Source: Streptomyces filamentosus
GTDB taxonomy: Bacteria; Actinomycetota; Actinomycetes; Streptomycetales; Streptomycetaceae
DNA: 64,000 nt
Direction: 5' to 3'
NCBI RefSeq assembly: GCF_014654895.1
Contig: NZ_BNBE01000002.1
Span: forward strand, 434,001-498,000
The notes under the pieces are model-generated. The model saw only the letters and a program-made list of their open reading frames with translations. It had not been told where the DNA came from and did not search any database. Position numbers and translations under genes: made by a program. Below are positions 61,424 through 64,000 of the stretch, piece after piece. How positions within the stretch are numbered: the stretch's first letter is position 1; each line of letters begins with the position of its first letter.

Positions 61424-63313
61424 TCAGTGGGTGAAGCAGGGGTCGACGAGCGACGGCGGCGTGCCGGGGCCCGCCCCTTGCGCCGCACGCCACCGTCGGT
61501 GCTCCGCGGACTCGGCGGCGGCCTCCGCCACCAGCGCGGCCTGCCGTGCGCCGCCCGCCTGGTAGCCGCCGAAGCGGGTCACCGGCGACCACTCCGGTGC
61601 GATCGGGGGCAGCGCCTCGTCAAGGCCCTCGTACTCGGCGGAGGCGTACACGATCCGGCCGTCGACGACGGTCAGGACGGCCTCGATGTCGGGGATCACG
61701 TGGTCGGGCACGGTGAAGTAGTCGTCCGAGAGGACCGCGAGGTCCCCGTAGTACCCCTCCCGCAGCATGCCCTTGACGTCTTCTTCCCCGGTGAGCCGTG
61801 CCCCGCCGCGGGTGTAGAGGCCGAGCGCGGTGTCTCTGCCGAGCAGGTTCGCGGGCCCACGGAGCGGAGTGCCGCCGACGGTCCTGCCGGTGACGAGCCA
61901 GTGCAGCGCCACCCACGGGTTGTAGGAGGACACCCGCGTCGCGTCCGTGCCCGCGGCGACGGTGAGACCGCGGTCGAGCATGGCCCGGACCGGCGGGGTG
62001 TGGGCGGCGGCCTCGGATCCGTACCGGTCACGGAACGCGAGGCCCTGGAATGACATGCGGTTCTGGACGGACACCGCGCCGCCGAGGGCCGCGATCCGGT
62101 CCAGGCTGCCGGCCGAGACGGTCTCGGCGTGGTCGAACAGCCAGCGTCCGCCGCCGGGGAAGAGTCCCTCGGCCGCGAGCTTCTCGAACACGGCCAGGTC
62201 GCGGCGGATGGTCTCGTCGTAGGTGGCGTGCAGCCGGAAGCCCCAGCCGTTCTCGACCAGGGTGCGAACGGCCTGCTCGAACTCCGCCTCGTAGCCCGCC
62301 GCGAGTTCGGGCCGTGGCTCCGAGAAGTTCTCGAAGTCGGCGGCCGCCCAGGTCAGGTTCTCGCCCGCGCCGTTGAGCCGGAGCCACGCGTCGCCGTCGC
62401 CGGGCTTGACCGTCTCGGTCCAGCGCCTCAGGTCGGCGAGTTCCTGCCCGGCCGTCTGCGGGAAGAGGTGGTAGGCGATCCGCAGCGAGAGTTCCCCGTC
62501 CGCCGCCAGGTCGGCGACGGTGCCGTAGTCGTCGGGGAAGTTCTGGAAACCGCCGGCGGCGTCGACCGCCGAGGTCAGCCCGAAGCGGTTCAGCTCGCGC
62601 AGGAAGTGCCGGGTCGAGATGCGCTTGTCGGCGGCGTCCAGAGCGGGCGCCGCCGCCAAGGTCGAGTAGAGAACGAGTGCGCCGGGCGCCGCGAGCAGGA
62701 CTCCGTTCGGCTCGCCGTTGCGGCCGCGGACGATCTGCCCACCGCGCGGGTCGGGGGTGTCACGGGTGAATCCGGCGGCGTGGACGGCCGCCCGGTTCAT
62801 CAGTGCCGACTGGTAGAGGTGCAGGACGAAGACCGGCGTGTCGGGCGCGGCCGCGTTCAGCTCGGCGACGGTGGGCATCCGGCGCTCGGCGAACTGCTCG
62901 GCGGTCCAGCCGCCGACGACCCGGACCCACTGGCCCTTCGGGGTCCGGCCGGCCTGCTCTCGCAGCATCGCCAGCGCCTGCCGGAGACTGCGCACACCGT
63001 CCCAGCGCAGCTCCAGCACGTAGTTCAGGCCGCCCCGGATGACGTGCAGGTGCGAGTCGTTGAGGCCGGGGACCACGCGGCGGCCGAGGGCGTCGACGAC
63101 CCTGGTTCCCGGGCCGACGAGGGACCCCAGCTCGTGGTCGTCACCGAGGGACGCCACCCGGCCGTCGCGGATGGCGACGGCGCGGGCGTGCGGACGGTGG
63201 GGGTCGCCGGTGAACACTCTGGCGTTGCGCACGAGGAGGTCGGCGTGCTCAGGTTCCCGCCGCGGGGCGGGCACGAGGCCCGCCACCGGCATGCTGGTCG
63301 AGGGCCCGGTCAT
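61424..63313 (-). CDS. YtcJ-type amidohydrolase (Amidohydro_3)
   Basis: 629 residues, a metal-dependent hydrolase. Opening LLVRNARVFTGDPHRPHARA, then GRRVVPGLNDSHLHVIRGG with the HxH metal site, FRLHATYDETIRR, LFDHAETV and the late aspartate in AAGTDATRVSSYNPW. Length and layout match YtcJ-like enzymes whose substrates are mostly unknown. The ATG overlaps the stop of the upstream hydrolase (ATGA), so esterase, amidohydrolase and membrane protein form one unit. Confidence 0.87.
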   Translation of the reverse strand: MTGPSTSMPVAGLVPAPRREPEHADLLVRNARVFTGDPHRPHARAVAIRDGRVASLGDDHELGSLVGPGTRVVDALGRRVVPGLNDSHLHVIRGGLNYVLELRWDGVRSLRQALAMLREQAGRTPKGQWVRVVGGWTAEQFAERRMPTVAELNAAAPDTPVFVLHLYQSALMNRAAVHAAGFTRDTPDPRGGQIVRGRNGEPNGVLLAAPGALVLYSTLAAAPALDAADKRISTRHFLRELNRFGLTSAVDAAGGFQNFPDDYGTVADLAADGELSLRIAYHLFPQTAGQELADLRRWTETVKPGDGDAWLRLNGAGENLTWAAADFENFSEPRPELAAGYEAEFEQAVRTLVENGWGFRLHATYDETIRRDLAVFEKLAAEGLFPGGGRWLFDHAETVSAGSLDRIAALGGAVSVQNRMSFQGLAFRDRYGSEAAAHTPPVRAMLDRGLTVAAGTDATRVSSYNPWVALHWLVTGRTVGGTPLRGPANLLGRDTALGLYTRGGARLTGEEDVKGMLREGYYGDLAVLSDDYFTVPDHVIPDIEAVLTVVDGRIVYASAEYEGLDEALPPIAPEWSPVTRFGGYQAGGARQAALVAEAAAESAEHRRWRAAQGAGPGTPPSLVDPCFTH

Positions 63314-64000
63314 GCGAGGGCCTTGCGGAGGGTGTCGGTGGCGATGCCGATGGCGAGTTCGGCGCCCTGGGTCTCACGCAGGGCGTTCAGCATCACGAAG
63401 TCGTGGATGACGCCCTGGACGCGCAGGGCCACGACGGGGACGCCGGCGGCCCGGAGCTTCGCCGCGTACGCCTCCCCCTCGTCGCGCAGGACGTCCGCCT
63501 CGGCGGTGATCACCAGCGCCGGCGGGAGGCCCGCCAGCTGGTCGGGGGTGGCGCGCAGCGGGGAGGCGGTGATCTGTGCGCGCTCGGACTCGTCGGTCGT
63601 GTACTGGTTCCAGAACCACTCCATGGCCTCGCGGCGCAGGAAGTAGCCGGTCGCGAACTGCCCGTAGGACGCGTTGTCGAAGTTCGCGTCGGTCACCGGG
63701 TAGAAGAGGACCTGCTGGACGAACGTCACGTCGCCGCGCTGCTTGGCCATGAGGGTGAGGGCGGCGGTCATGTTGCCGCCGACGGAGTCGCCGGCGACGG
63801 CGATCCGGCTGCCGTCGAGGTCCTTGTGCAGGCCCTCGCGGGCGATCCACTGGGCGGTCGCGTAGTTCTGCTCGATGGCGACGGGATAGCGGGCCTCGGG
63901 CGACAGGTCGTACTCGGGGAAGACCACGGCCGCCCCCGTGCCGACGGCGAGTTCACGGACGAGCCGGTCGTGGGTGTGGGCGTTGCCGAACACCCACCCG
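63310..64000 (-). CDS. HSL-type alpha/beta hydrolase, N-terminus outside window
   Basis: Partial (about 229 residues visible). The frame opens GWVFGNAHTHDRLVRELA, right after the usual HGG, and continues EYDLSPEARYPVAIEQ, the nucleophile elbow AGDSVGGNM, and VITAEADVLRDEGEAY with the catalytic Asp and GVIHDFVML with the His. This is an acetyl-esterase/lipase-like enzyme, paralogous to the one at 55099 but with serine intact. First gene of the esterase-amidohydrolase-membrane protein unit as far as visible. Confidence 0.88.
   Translation of the reverse strand, partial: GWVFGNAHTHDRLVRELAVGTGAAVVFPEYDLSPEARYPVAIEQNYATAQWIAREGLHKDLDGSRIAVAGDSVGGNMTAALTLMAKQRGDVTFVQQVLFYPVTDANFDNASYGQFATGYFLRREAMEWFWNQYTTDESERAQITASPLRATPDQLAGLPPALVITAEADVLRDEGEAYAAKLRAAGVPVVALRVQGVIHDFVMLNALRETQGAELAIGIATDTLRKALA

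Overview
The window is high-GC actinobacterial DNA and most likely comes from a Streptomyces chromosome. The reasons are codons rich in G or C at the third position, frequent GTG/TTG starts with GGAGG-type ribosome binding sites, many ATGA/GTGA start-stop overlaps, Tat and lipoprotein export signals, and the gene families present. No species can be named from the sequence alone. No rRNA, tRNA or CRISPR array was recognised.

Layout. (1) 0-2.1 kb: a peptide ABC importer (permease cut by the window edge, plus its binding lipoprotein). (2) 2.6-10.2 kb: a cell-wall set with a GHL10-type glycosidase, a PucR-type regulator, an M23 endopeptidase with peptidoglycan-binding domains, a catalytic-looking alanine racemase, a small secreted LAS-like peptidase candidate, a Tat-signal mini-protein, and an N-acetylmuramoyl-L-alanine amidase. 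(3) 10.2-12.9 kb: an IS481-family element inserted exactly against the end of an IS5-like element that carries a DUF4265 cargo gene. Its transposase has an in-frame amber codon. (4) 12.9-17.8 kb: a DUF4118 membrane protein whose last codons come from the insertion sequence, and two KimA-like APC permeases whose upstream regions share 11-bp-spaced direct repeats. (5) 18.2-18.9 kb: a gene-poor stretch with short repeats, a hairpin and a peptide fossil. (6) 19-54.8 kb: a stress/dormancy island. (7) 55-64 kb: two HSL-type esterases (one incomplete), a frameshifted LAL/LuxR regulator, an AraC regulator, a small membrane protein and a YtcJ-type amidohydrolase.

The island holds a DevR/DevS (OsdR/OsdK-like) two-component pair, six intact CBS-CBS-BON proteins and one relic, seven tandem universal stress proteins, two P-type ATPases, an Acg-like nitroreductase, Hsp20, a flavodoxin, an Rv1733c-like membrane protein, a beta-CASP hydrolase, a GH65 phosphorylase with a beta-phosphoglucomutase-like HAD and a Zn alcohol dehydrogenase, DUF1918/DUF4389/SHOCT proteins, and an FtsX/MacB-type ABC exporter. 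Many of these families belong to the hypoxia/dormancy regulon of mycobacteria and of Streptomyces OsdR. A palindrome close to GGNCCGNNCGGNCC recurs upstream of most transcription units here, which supports one shared regulon.

How it fits together (inference): DevS senses redox, oxygen or NO and phosphorylates DevR. DevR then turns on nucleotide-sensing USP and CBS proteins, ion pumps, a chaperone, and disaccharide phosphorolysis to glucose-6-phosphate, which saves ATP. The island is flanked by two divergent copies of one peptide motif of unknown identity (near 18.85 and 54.95 kb). That may mark an old recombination or acquisition event. Several genes nearby are broken: a cyclic-nucleotide-binding regulator, a CBS-BON relic, a molybdopterin oxidoreductase tail, a LuxR frameshift and two amber codons.
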